From Thermodesulfobacterium sp. (GTDB taxonomy: Bacteria; Desulfobacterota; Thermodesulfobacteria; Thermodesulfobacteriales; Thermodesulfobacteriaceae), in the NCBI GenBank assembly GCA_017656385.1, contig JACDNX010000003.1, positions 124,001 through 188,000 of the forward strand: a stretch of DNA of 64,000 bases, in the 5' to 3' direction. Both the position numbers and the translations under genes were made by a program. The notes beneath the pieces were generated by a model. That model saw only the letters and a list, made by a program, of their open reading frames with translations. It did no database searches and was not told where the DNA came from. This document shows, one piece after another, positions 1 to 7,667 of the stretch. How positions within the stretch are numbered: position 1 is the first letter of the stretch; each line of letters opens with the position of its first letter.

Positions 1-50
1 TAAACTTAAATAAGATAAATATTACAAAATATAACTAAAGGAGGTTAGCT

Positions 51-968
51 ATGCTTAATTTGAAAGAATTGAGTAGACGTGATTTTCTTAAGATATGCAC
101 CATTGTAACAGCTACAATGGGATTACCTCATACAATGGTAGAGAAAGTAGAAGCAGCAATGAAAAAAGGTCCTAAGCCTACAGTAATTTGGTTGCACTTT
201 ATGGAATGCACAGGTTGCACAGAAGCACTTTTAAGAGCCTCCCATCCCCCAATTGGTAGGCTTCTTCTTGATATTATAAATTTAGAATATCACGAAACCC
301 TTATGCCAGCTGCAGGAAAACAGGCAGAAGAAGTTCTTCATCAAACTAAGGAAAAGTATAAAGGAAAGTATATCTGTGTAGTAGAGGGAGCTGTTTCTAC
401 AAAGGATGGAGGTATTTATTGTAAAATAGCTGGAAAGCCTGCTATTGAAATTTTAAAAGAAGTTACTAAAGATGCTATGTTAGTTATTGCCTATGGAACT
501 TGTGCTGCATTTGGTGGACTTCAGGCAGCAAGGCCTAATCCAACAGGTGCAGTAGGAGTTAAAGATGTAATTGGAACAGATAAACTTGTAAATATATCTG
601 GATGTCCACCTAATCCTTATAATTTCCTTGCTACAGTGAGTTACATTTTAACTTTTGGTAAGCTTCCTGAACTTGATGAATTAAGAAGACCAAAATTTGC
701 ATACGGAACACTTATTCATGATCACTGTGAAAGAAGAGGTCATTTTGATGAAGGAAGATTTGCAGAAAGATTTGGAGATGAAGGACATAGAAAGGGATAT
801 TGCTTGTATAAACTTGGATGTAAGGGACCAGTTACTTACTCCAATTGTCCTGCTATAAGATTCTGTGATGTTGGAGTATGGCCTGTTTCTGCAGGTCATC
901 CATGTATTGGTTGTACAGAGCCTAATTTCTGGGATGATATGGCACCATTTTATGAATCCTTAGGATAA
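51..968 (+). CDS. hynB: [NiFe] hydrogenase small subunit (periplasmic)
   Basis: Electron-transfer subunit of a periplasmic uptake [NiFe] hydrogenase; it carries the Fe-S clusters that take electrons from the active site in the large subunit. The N-terminus has a twin-arginine signal (SRRDFLK, residues 8-14) followed by a hydrophobic stretch, so the folded dimer should be exported by Tat. The proximal-cluster motif CTGC is at residues 53-56, and more Cys/His ligands follow in the C-terminal third (GCPPNP, HDHCERR, GCTEPNFW). At 305 aa it lacks the C-terminal membrane helix of Hya/Hyd-type subunits, as in soluble periplasmic Hyn enzymes. The start follows an AAAGGAGG site. The large subunit starts 50 nt downstream in the same operon. 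Seen: motifs. Inferred: sulfate-reducer type. Confidence 0.95.
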   Translation: MLNLKELSRRDFLKICTIVTATMGLPHTMVEKVEAAMKKGPKPTVIWLHFMECTGCTEALLRASHPPIGRLLLDIINLEYHETLMPAAGKQAEEVLHQTKEKYKGKYICVVEGAVSTKDGGIYCKIAGKPAIEILKEVTKDAMLVIAYGTCAAFGGLQAARPNPTGAVGVKDVIGTDKLVNISGCPPNPYNFLATVSYILTFGKLPELDELRRPKFAYGTLIHDHCERRGHFDEGRFAERFGDEGHRKGYCLYKLGCKGPVTYSNCPAIRFCDVGVWPVSAGHPCIGCTEPNFWDDMAPFYESLG

Positions 969-1018
969 TTAGATAATAATAAATTTAAGAAAAATTTTAA
1001 AAATAAAGGAGGATAACT

Positions 1019-2731
1019 ATGGGTAGGAAGATTACAGTTGATCCTATAACAAGGATTGAGGGGCACCTTAGAATTGATGTAGAAGTTGATGGTGGAAGAA
1101 TAGTAAATGCTTGGGCTTCTGCTCAGATGTGGAGAGGAGTTGAAGTTATTTTAAGGGGAAGAGATCCAAGAGATGCTTGTCTTATTACTCAAAGAATTTG
1201 TGGAGTTTGTACTACAGTCCATAATATCGCATCTGTAAGGGCAGTAGAAAATGCCTTAGGAATGGAAATTCCTCTTAATGCTCAGTTAGTAAGAAATATT
1301 ATACTTGCAGCTCATGGTATGCATGACCATATAGTGCATTTCTATCATCTTTCTGCTCTTGACTGGGTTGATATTATTTCTGCTTTAAAAGCAGATCCTA
1401 AGAAAACTGCAGAACTTGCGCAAACCTTATCTGATTGGAAAGGGAATAGTGTAACTTATTTTAAAGCTGTGCAAGAGAAACTTAAAGCTTTGGTAGATAG
1501 TGGTCAAATTGGTCCTTTTACCAATGGTTACTGGGGACATCCTCAAATGAAACTTTCTCCAGAAGTTAATTTGCTTGCAGTAGGACACTACCTTGCTGCT
1601 CTTGAATATCAGTTTATACCTAATAAGGTAGTTGCTATATTGGGAGGAAAAAATCCTCATATTCAGACTGTTACAGTTGGAGGAGTTGGTTTAGCTATTG
1701 ATCCTGATAGTGATTCAGCACTTAATAGAGAGAGACTCGATTATATTCGTGAATTGTTGATGCAAGCAAAGGAATTTGTCCAGAAGGTTTATCTTAACGA
1801 TGTTATAGCTGTTGGTTGTCTCTATGCAGACTGGACAAAGATTGGAGGAGGTGTGCCCAATTACTTAGCTGTTCCAGATATGCCTCTTGATACAAAAGGA
1901 ACTAAGTTTGATCTACCTGGAGGAACGATATTCAATAGAGATCTTGGAACCTTTACACCGATTAAGAGCTTTAATGATCCATACTTCAGAGACAATGTTG
2001 CTGAAGATGTTGTTCACTCCTGGTATAAAGATACTGGACCGAGACATCCATGGCAGGGTGAAACTGTTCCTAATTATACTGATTTTAATGCTGATGGTAA
2101 GTATAGCTGGGCTAAGGCTCCAAGATTTAAAGGTGAACCTATGCAGGTTGGTCCTGTTTCCCAAGTATTAGCAGGTATAGCTTCTAAGCATGAACCTACA
2201 ATGAAATGGGTAAATTATGCAGTAGAGAAAGCAAAAGCCCTTGGTGTTAATATTGGTGTAGATGCATTTCACTCCACTATTGGAAGACACTTGGCAAGAG
2301 CAATTAGAGCAGCTGTTCTTGCAGACCTTGCTTTGAAACACCTTGACCTTCTTGAAAAGAACATTGCTAAAGGTGATCTTGAAGTGTGGAACGAAGTAAA
2401 ATTCCCAGCTGGAGAAATTAAGGGATTTGGATTCCATGAAGCACCAAGAGGAACACTTTCTCACTGGACAGTAATTGAAAATGGAAAGATCAAGAATTAT
2501 CAGTGTGTAGTTCCTTCTACTTGGAATGTAAGCCCAAGATGTAGTAAAGGTAAAATGGGACCTTATGAAGCAGCTTTAGTTGATAATCATCCTATTGTGG
2601 ATCCTGAGAAACCATTAGAAGTTTTGAGAACAATTCATTCCTTTGACCCATGTATTGCATGTGCAGTTCACATTATAGATGCTAAAGGAAGGCAGATTAA
2701 GAAAGTAAAAGTTTTGTCTTGTAGCAAATAG
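1019..2731 (+). CDS. hynA: [NiFe] hydrogenase large subunit
   Basis: Catalytic subunit that binds the Ni-Fe(CN)2CO centre and oxidises or produces H2. Both active-site motifs are intact: RICGVC with following H near residues 59-68 (C61, C64), and DPCIACAVH near the C-terminus (C545, C548). After His551 a 19-residue tail remains, which in this family is removed by a specific endopeptidase after nickel insertion. That protease gene is not in the window. The length (570 aa) is normal. A strong AAAGGAGG site precedes the ATG. It is carried across the membrane with the Tat-tagged small subunit. HypC and HypD, needed to build the Fe(CN)2CO moiety, are encoded convergently just downstream. Confidence 0.96.
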   Translation: MGRKITVDPITRIEGHLRIDVEVDGGRIVNAWASAQMWRGVEVILRGRDPRDACLITQRICGVCTTVHNIASVRAVENALGMEIPLNAQLVRNIILAAHGMHDHIVHFYHLSALDWVDIISALKADPKKTAELAQTLSDWKGNSVTYFKAVQEKLKALVDSGQIGPFTNGYWGHPQMKLSPEVNLLAVGHYLAALEYQFIPNKVVAILGGKNPHIQTVTVGGVGLAIDPDSDSALNRERLDYIRELLMQAKEFVQKVYLNDVIAVGCLYADWTKIGGGVPNYLAVPDMPLDTKGTKFDLPGGTIFNRDLGTFTPIKSFNDPYFRDNVAEDVVHSWYKDTGPRHPWQGETVPNYTDFNADGKYSWAKAPRFKGEPMQVGPVSQVLAGIASKHEPTMKWVNYAVEKAKALGVNIGVDAFHSTIGRHLARAIRAAVLADLALKHLDLLEKNIAKGDLEVWNEVKFPAGEIKGFGFHEAPRGTLSHWTVIENGKIKNYQCVVPSTWNVSPRCSKGKMGPYEAALVDNHPIVDPEKPLEVLRTIHSFDPCIACAVHIIDAKGRQIKKVKVLSCSK

Positions 2732-2761
2732 AATTTAATTTTAGAACTTAAATAAAAAGAG

Positions 2762-2787
2762 GGGGAGCCAAAAGGCTCCCCTTTTTT
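2762..2787 (+). terminator. Rho-independent terminator of the hydrogenase operon
   Basis: A perfect 8-bp GC-rich stem (GGGGAGCC / GGCTCCCC) with an AAAA loop is followed by six T. It starts 31 nt after the stop of the large-subunit gene, so it ends the hynBA transcript. It is preceded by A-rich sequence and may work weakly for the convergent hypD transcript too. Confidence 0.9.
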
Positions 2788-2836
2788 ATTTATTTATTAT
2801 TTTTCTTAAAGCAAATTAATTACTTTCTCTGTATCA

Positions 2837-3964
2837 TTAATTATTTTTTTTGTATTTAAAATAAGCCAGACAAGCGCCCTCAGAAGAGACCATACAGGGG
2901 CCTATTGGATTTTGAGGAGTACAGGCTTTTCCAAAAAGTTTACACTCGGGCGGTTTACTTAATCCTTTAATTATTCTTCCACAGAGACATTGTGGATTTT
3001 CCTTACCAGAATTAATGGAAACTTTAAAAACCTTTTCTCCATCAAAATTTTCATACTCTGGTTTAATTTCATAAGCACTATTGGGGATTTCTCCTAAACC
3101 TCTCCAAGGAAAGGTTTTTCTAATATTAAATACATCTTTTAAAAATTCTTTAGCCTTGATATTCCCTTGAGGTGTGACAGAGCGGGTATACTGAATTTCA
3201 ACTTCACATTTCCCTTCTCTCATCTGTTTAGCTATTAGATAAACAGCTTGAATGAGATCAAGCGGCTCAAATCCTGAGATTACTATAGGTGTTTGATATT
3301 TTTTTACTATGGGTTCATAGGCTTTGCTTCCGGTAATAGTGCTTACATGCCCAGGTCCTATAAAAGCATCAACAACAGGTTTTTCTTCACTCTGTAAAAG
3401 ATATTCCAGTACAACAAGAGCTAAAATATGATTGCAAACTACCCACAAATTTTTAATTTTTAATTCTTTAGCTTGTTTTATGAGGACTGCTGTATGAGGA
3501 GAAGTTGTCTCAAATCCTATGGCAAAAAATATTATTTTCTTTTTGGGATTTTCCATCGCAAGTTTAATGGCTTCCATAGCAGAAGAAACAGGTTTTACCT
3601 GATAACCTTCAGCCCTTAATTTTAAAAGGCTCATTCTATTTGATCCAGGAACTCTCATCAAATCTCCATAGGTGCACAAAATTGTGTCTGGCATTTTAGC
3701 AAGTTCTATAGCCAAGTCCAGTCTTTCTAAAGCAATTACACATACAGGGCACCCTGGGCCATGAACAAAATTTATATAACCTTTAAGTAGCTCATCAAGG
3801 CCATTTCTTAGGATAACATGAGTATGGCCTCCACAAAATTCCATTATATTTATAGGCTTACCATATTTTTCTACTTCTTTTTTGATGAGGTCGACTAAAT
3901 TTTTAACCCTTTCCGGGTCTTTAAATTTATTCCACAGGCTGTTGAGAGTGTTTGAGTAACTCAT
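2837..3964 (-). CDS. hypD: HypD, hydrogenase Fe(CN)2CO maturation scaffold
   Basis: HypD is a [4Fe-4S] protein that, with HypC, holds iron while cyanide and CO ligands are attached before delivery to the hydrogenase large subunit. The family signatures are visible: FCGGH (catalytic Cys region, about residue 43), GPGCPVCV (about residue 70), and a Cys-rich C-terminus (CLCGRI, FGKACTP, SSEGACLAY). Length 375 aa is typical. It overlaps the end of hypC by 38 nt, so the two are translationally linked. Gene order on the minus strand is comM fragment, phosphatidyltransferase, hypC, hypD. Confidence 0.95.
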   Translation of the reverse strand: MSYSNTLNSLWNKFKDPERVKNLVDLIKKEVEKYGKPINIMEFCGGHTHVILRNGLDELLKGYINFVHGPGCPVCVIALERLDLAIELAKMPDTILCTYGDLMRVPGSNRMSLLKLRAEGYQVKPVSSAMEAIKLAMENPKKKIIFFAIGFETTSPHTAVLIKQAKELKIKNLWVVCNHILALVVLEYLLQSEEKPVVDAFIGPGHVSTITGSKAYEPIVKKYQTPIVISGFEPLDLIQAVYLIAKQMREGKCEVEIQYTRSVTPQGNIKAKEFLKDVFNIRKTFPWRGLGEIPNSAYEIKPEYENFDGEKVFKVSINSGKENPQCLCGRIIKGLSKPPECKLFGKACTPQNPIGPCMVSSEGACLAYFKYKKNN

Positions 3965-4166
3965 CCCAGTACCTCAAGCTTTCTTGTGCTTCTTTTTCAC
4001 TTAATTTTTGTATAGCAAAGCCAACATGAACTAAAACCCAATCTCCTTCTTTAACAGGCTCAGGTAAAAGATGAAGAGATATTTCTGTTTTAACTCCTTG
4101 TGTTTCAGCTATTGCTGTCCATTCATTTTTTATTTCTATTATTTTATAAGGATAAGCCAAACACAT
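3927..4166 (-). CDS. hypC: HypC/HupF hydrogenase maturation chaperone
   Basis: Small chaperone that carries the Fe(CN)2CO unit with HypD and binds the hydrogenase large-subunit precursor. The protein starts MCLAYPYKI; Cys2, exposed after Met removal, is the iron-ligand cysteine of the family, which fixes the start at 4166 rather than at the upstream codon at 4202. A GGAGG site lies 8 nt before that ATG. The conserved region WVLVHVGFAIQKL is present. Length is 79 aa, normal for HypC. It overlaps hypD at its 3' end. Confidence 0.93.
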   Translation of the reverse strand: MCLAYPYKIIEIKNEWTAIAETQGVKTEISLHLLPEPVKEGDWVLVHVGFAIQKLSEKEAQESLRYWDELLKHSQQPVE

Positions 4167-4170
4167 CTTG

Positions 4171-4767
4171 TTAACCTCCAGCTTTGTATATTTTATAAAC
4201 ATGAATTATTCTTTGCAAAGCGGTAATGTGGGTAAAAATTGCAATGAATAGTAAAAGAGGTATACATAAATCAAAGATTAGAGCAATAATCAATAGAGTA
4301 ATTCTTTCAAAACGTGTTAGAAGTCCTATCTTACAATCAAAACCAACTCCTTCTGCTCTTGCTCTGGTATAACTAACCATGAGAGATCCAGTTATAGCTA
4401 AAAAACTCAATAAGACACCATAAATTGAATCTTGAGTCAAAAAATAGTAAGTGAAAGCTAAAAACAAGAAAATTTCTCCGTATCTATCAAGAACTGAGTC
4501 CAAAAAAGCACCAAAAGAGGTTACCTTTTTAGAATATCTTGCAAGCAAACCATCTATAGCATCAAAAGGAGCAAAAAGAAAGAGAAAAATTCCACCAAGT
4601 AAAAGCTTTCCATAAGCAATAAAAATAGAACTTATTATAAACCCTGTAAGACAGGTTATGGTAACAGTGTTGGGATGAATACCCCAAGAGTCTAAAATTT
4701 TAACTATAGGTAAGAGAAGAGGTTGAGAAATATTTCTTATGGTTTCATTAAAAGTTAATTTTGCCAT
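4171..4767 (-). CDS. CDP-alcohol phosphatidyltransferase family protein
   Basis: Integral membrane enzyme that transfers a phosphatidyl group from a CDP-activated lipid to an alcohol acceptor (for example glycerol phosphate or inositol phosphate). The full family signature D-x2-DG-x2-AR-x8-G-x3-D-x3-D is visible as DAIDGLLAR...G...D...D around residues 69-95. About six hydrophobic segments fill the remaining sequence. The acceptor cannot be told from sequence; PgsA-like or inositol-phosphate-synthase-like are both possible. Its 5' end overlaps the comM fragment by 13 nt and its 3' end abuts hypC, so it belongs to the host-side operon. Confidence 0.88.
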   Translation of the reverse strand: MAKLTFNETIRNISQPLLLPIVKILDSWGIHPNTVTITCLTGFIISSIFIAYGKLLLGGIFLFLFAPFDAIDGLLARYSKKVTSFGAFLDSVLDRYGEIFLFLAFTYYFLTQDSIYGVLLSFLAITGSLMVSYTRARAEGVGFDCKIGLLTRFERITLLIIALIFDLCIPLLLFIAIFTHITALQRIIHVYKIYKAGG

Positions 4768-5262
4768 AGAGGTTTTTCCAAAATTCTATATTGCACAGCT
4801 TCAGCTATGTGATGTTTTAATATTATCTCAGATTCTTCCAAATCTGCAATAGTTCTAGAAATTTTTAAAATTTTATGTAAAGACCGGGCTGAAAAATGGA
4901 ACTTATCAGCTACTCTTTCCAAGAATTCTTCAGCTCTCGGTTCTAAAATACAGTATTTTTTAATTTCTTTTGTTTTAAGCCTTGCATTTATTTTTAAAGG
5001 TGAGCCATATCTTTTTTCCTGAATTTTTCTTGCTTTTATTACCTTTTCCTGAATAGTTTTAGAATCTAAGGAATTTTTAACATTTTTTTTCATTAAATCT
5101 TTAAATTCTACAGGTGGAACTTCCAGATGAATATCAATTCTATCAATTATAGGACCTGAGAGTTTATTTCTATATTTTTTTATCTCCTGATATGAGCACT
5201 GACAGGGTTTAGTAGGATGTCCATAATAACCACATCTACAGGGATGTGAACATAATTTTAAA
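4755..5262 (-). pseudogene. comM: 3' fragment of comM/yifB Mg-chelatase-like ATPase
   Basis: C-terminal part of a ComM/YifB ATPase (DNA-processing AAA+ protein, normally about 500 aa). The retained 165 or so residues carry the family stretches CGYYGHP, CQCS, SGPIIDRIDIHLEVP and the C-terminal helical domain (FSARSLHKILKISRTIADL). Homology fades upstream of about 5262; the motif that should read NPCPCG is already altered (HPCRCG). The Walker A and B parts are missing. An open frame continues to 5318 but does not resemble ComM. I read this as a gene cut by insertion of the mobile region to its right. The missing 5' half is not in the window. Confidence 0.75.
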
Positions 5263-5719
5263 GGATTCTTTCTTAACAGTGACATCATTTTTAAAAGTAT
5301 CTCTTTCCATTTTACCACAGGAGCTTATAAAAGGCTACCCTGAAAAGTTAGATCACTTAGGTAAACACATAAGGAAAAGAAGGCTTGAGCTTGGACTTAC
5401 GCAGAAAGAAGTGGGGAAGTTTTTGGGAGTTTCGGAGGAGACAGTTTACAACTGGGAAAGCGGGAAAAAGCAGCCTGATGTAAAGCTGATACCGAAGATA
5501 ATAAAGTTTCTCGGGTACGTTCCTTTTGAGCCTGAGGGTGATGATTTGATAAGCAGGCTGAAGTTTTATAAGCTTATTAATGGATTGACAGTTGAAGGGC
5601 TTGCAGAGAGGCTTTCGAGGCATCCAGATCAAGTAAGGGCATGGCTAAGTGGGAGAAGGAAGCCATCAAGAAAGAATGAGAAGTGGATTGAAGAGATTTT
5701 AAAGGGATCTTTTTCATAA
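5246..5719 (+). CDS. Helix-turn-helix protein (XRE-like), start uncertain
   Basis: DNA-binding protein of a small family common in thermophiles and Bacteroidetes: 'KGYP..L..LGKHIRKRRLELGLTQKEVGKFLGVSEETV' style first HTH (about residues 30-85), then a second HTH-like part (LTVEGLAERLSRHPDQVRAWLSG). Recognisable homology starts at about residue 23. The stretch before it overlaps the comM fragment in antisense and has no convincing ribosome site; GTG at 5246 or 5279 are the only candidates. The gene may therefore be 5'-truncated at the same junction as comM. Regulatory target unknown. Confidence 0.6.
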   Translation: MNIILKDSFLTVTSFLKVSLSILPQELIKGYPEKLDHLGKHIRKRRLELGLTQKEVGKFLGVSEETVYNWESGKKQPDVKLIPKIIKFLGYVPFEPEGDDLISRLKFYKLINGLTVEGLAERLSRHPDQVRAWLSGRRKPSRKNEKWIEEILKGSFS

Positions 5720-5782
5720 TTTAGCATTGTAAAAGAGATTTAGTTGAAATTTATTTTCATTTAATTCATTTTTTGTTTTATT

Positions 5783-5910
5783 GGTAGTGTACGATATTTT
5801 ATGTAAACTGGAAGAATAAAGAAATGGGTTTTTAGAAATAAGGGAACACAATCAAGAGATAATTTTTAGTGGTTATTCATGAAAGTTTGTATAAAATTAT
5901 TGACGTAACC
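5783..5910. mobile_element. MITE-like remnant with IS256-type ends
   Basis: A 128-bp non-coding stretch bounded by imperfect 26-nt inverted ends (16 of 26 positions match by eye). The left end resembles the left end of the IS256-like remnant at 42060 (TAGTGTAC.ATAT.TT.TG). The right end resembles that element's right end at 42392-42422 (ACAAAATTATT...GATACAACC style). It holds no ORF. No clear target duplication was found. Confidence 0.45.
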
Positions 5911-5995
5911 ATAAAAAATTATTAATTGGTTGTATTATACAAGAGCTTAATTAAGATATTTCGCAATTTAGAATTTTTTGGCGAGGAGCAGAAAA

Positions 5996-7267
5996 ATGAG
6001 TAAGAAAACTAATAAGAAAAGAACGGTTATTATTTTAGGAGCAGGTGCTTCGGTGGAGTTTCTTTCTAAATATCAGAATAGTTATCTAAATACAGAAAGG
6101 TTAACTTATATCCTTTCTAAGGACTTAACTGAATTTTATAACTTTTTAAAAGAGTTTTATGACGAAAAAAATATTTTTTGGATAAAAGACTTTATACTTG
6201 AGATAGTTTATTCTTTAAGAAAATATTTCGGGGATAATTATAATTTTGAAGATATAGTTCATTTAGTTGATATTATAGTAGATATATATATTACCACACA
6301 TAGAACAGTTCGTAACTCGAAAAGTAGTTTTTTCACTATTTATTCCTCTCTGATAGATTTTTTTAGAGGTTCAGTAGATCCTTATTTAGGAGGAATTTTA
6401 TATAAGTTTCCAGAGGTTCTAAGATTTTTTATTTTAGATTACATTTGTGCTCATCATTATCCATGTTTTAAACATTATCCGAATAAGGCAGATTTGGAAA
6501 TGTGGAAAAATTTTATTTTAAAAATTTTAGAAAATTATAATTTAAGCATTTTTTCATTAAATTATGATTCTTTACTTTATGAAATAATAGCTGACATAAA
6601 TAATAATAAGGAATATTATATAGATACTGGTGTAGATATAGAAAAACTTGCTATACATAATGGATGTGAAAAATTGGATTTAGAGAGAATTAGGAATGCA
6701 CAAAATGTTTTTATTCCTTTACATGGTAGTGTCCACTTTGTTCCTGATTTAGATAGTGTAACGTTTTGCAGAGATTGTTCCTATGCAAGTAAAAAACGTA
6801 GAGGAATAGGAGCTTCTTTAAAAAGAAAACAAGATGGTACTTCTGATTATAATCAAATTATGATTACAGGTTTATCAAAGTTTGATGCAGTGGCTAAAGA
6901 GCCATTTTCAACTTTTTATATGAGACTTACAAAAGATATTATAGAAGCTGAAAGAATTATTATTATAGGATATGGAGGAGCCGATAAACATCTAAATATG
7001 CTGTTAAAAGCTTCTTATTGTACTATAAAAGAATTTCATTATGTAACCAAACTGGATGATGACATTTACTTAGATAATATTTCTTTGCTAGGGCATTTAG
7101 ATTGGGAAGAGTTTTGGTTTTGTAGAGAATTTTTACCTGAAAATTGTTTTCATGAAGAAAATTCTAACTTAAAGATTACCGATAAAATTTTCATGAAAGA
7201 AAAATGTTTTATTTATCCAAAAGGAACTAAATATTTTTTAAAGAATATTGATAGAATATTCAACTAA
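5996..7267 (+). CDS. SIR2-like domain protein (putative defence NADase)
   Basis: 423-aa protein with a SIR2-like nucleotide-binding layout: GAGAS at residues 15-19, an Asn motif FSLNYD in mid-protein, PLHGSVH, and a C-terminal IIIGYGGADKHLN. SIR2-like proteins of this kind in bacteria often act as NAD+-depleting effectors in antiphage systems (DSR, Thoeris ThsA, SIR2-HerA and others); that role is inferred here. It has no transmembrane segment and no recognised sensor domain. ATG 5996 is chosen over TTG 5978 because GAGGAG lies 7 nt upstream. It stands alone: the neighbours are a MITE-like repeat upstream and a decayed repeat downstream. Strongly AT-rich codon use sets it apart from topB. Confidence 0.78.
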   Translation: MSKKTNKKRTVIILGAGASVEFLSKYQNSYLNTERLTYILSKDLTEFYNFLKEFYDEKNIFWIKDFILEIVYSLRKYFGDNYNFEDIVHLVDIIVDIYITTHRTVRNSKSSFFTIYSSLIDFFRGSVDPYLGGILYKFPEVLRFFILDYICAHHYPCFKHYPNKADLEMWKNFILKILENYNLSIFSLNYDSLLYEIIADINNNKEYYIDTGVDIEKLAIHNGCEKLDLERIRNAQNVFIPLHGSVHFVPDLDSVTFCRDCSYASKKRRGIGASLKRKQDGTSDYNQIMITGLSKFDAVAKEPFSTFYMRLTKDIIEAERIIIIGYGGADKHLNMLLKASYCTIKEFHYVTKLDDDIYLDNISLLGHLDWEEFWFCREFLPENCFHEENSNLKITDKIFMKEKCFIYPKGTKYFLKNIDRIFN

Positions 7268-7667
7268 TTTTAAAAGGCTTTTATCTACTAAAAAGACTTT
7301 TTTGTCTAGGCTAATTTTTCAATATTTATCATTTCTTTTATTTTTTGATTTTTGTTCTTTTAGAAATATAAGACTTTATATTAATTACTGGCATAGTGTT
7401 TCACTAATTGTATTTTTAAAAAATTTAATCGTACTATATTCTTTTAGGCAAGGGTTTGAAAAAGCGAAGAATTTACATTACCTTAAGTCTGTATTTTATT
7501 TCCTCGAAAAGCTTTTCAAACTAATTTGTGATGCAAATAAATTTTTTTATCTCACAGGAGAATTTAAGATCACGATTTTACAACAGCAAACATTTTTTGA
7601 AAATAGTTACTTTTCTTTTATTTTTTAAAAAAACATAAAATACCGGTTTTTCTTAAAGGAGAATTTC
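7268..7667. repeat. Gap with dispersed decayed repeat, copy 1 of 3
   Basis: No convincing gene. Positions 7392-7575 contain a repeat that starts CATAGTGTTTCACTAATTGT and ends near TTATCTCACAGGAGAATTT. The first 75 nt match 43367-43440. The first 25 nt and the last 80 nt match 44929-45075, which lacks the middle part. An ORF at 7248-7628 runs through it but has no ribosome site or family resemblance. The sequence just before topB gives that gene its AAAGGAGAA site. Confidence 0.55.

Noticed and set aside
5978-5995. TTG start for the SIR2-like gene
   Set aside because: ATG 5996 has GAGGAG at proper spacing; the TTG has no upstream site.
7248-7628. 126-residue ORF after the SIR2 gene
   Set aside because: No ribosome site, Phe/Leu-rich AT-driven composition, and it runs through a repeat that also occurs in non-coding DNA elsewhere.
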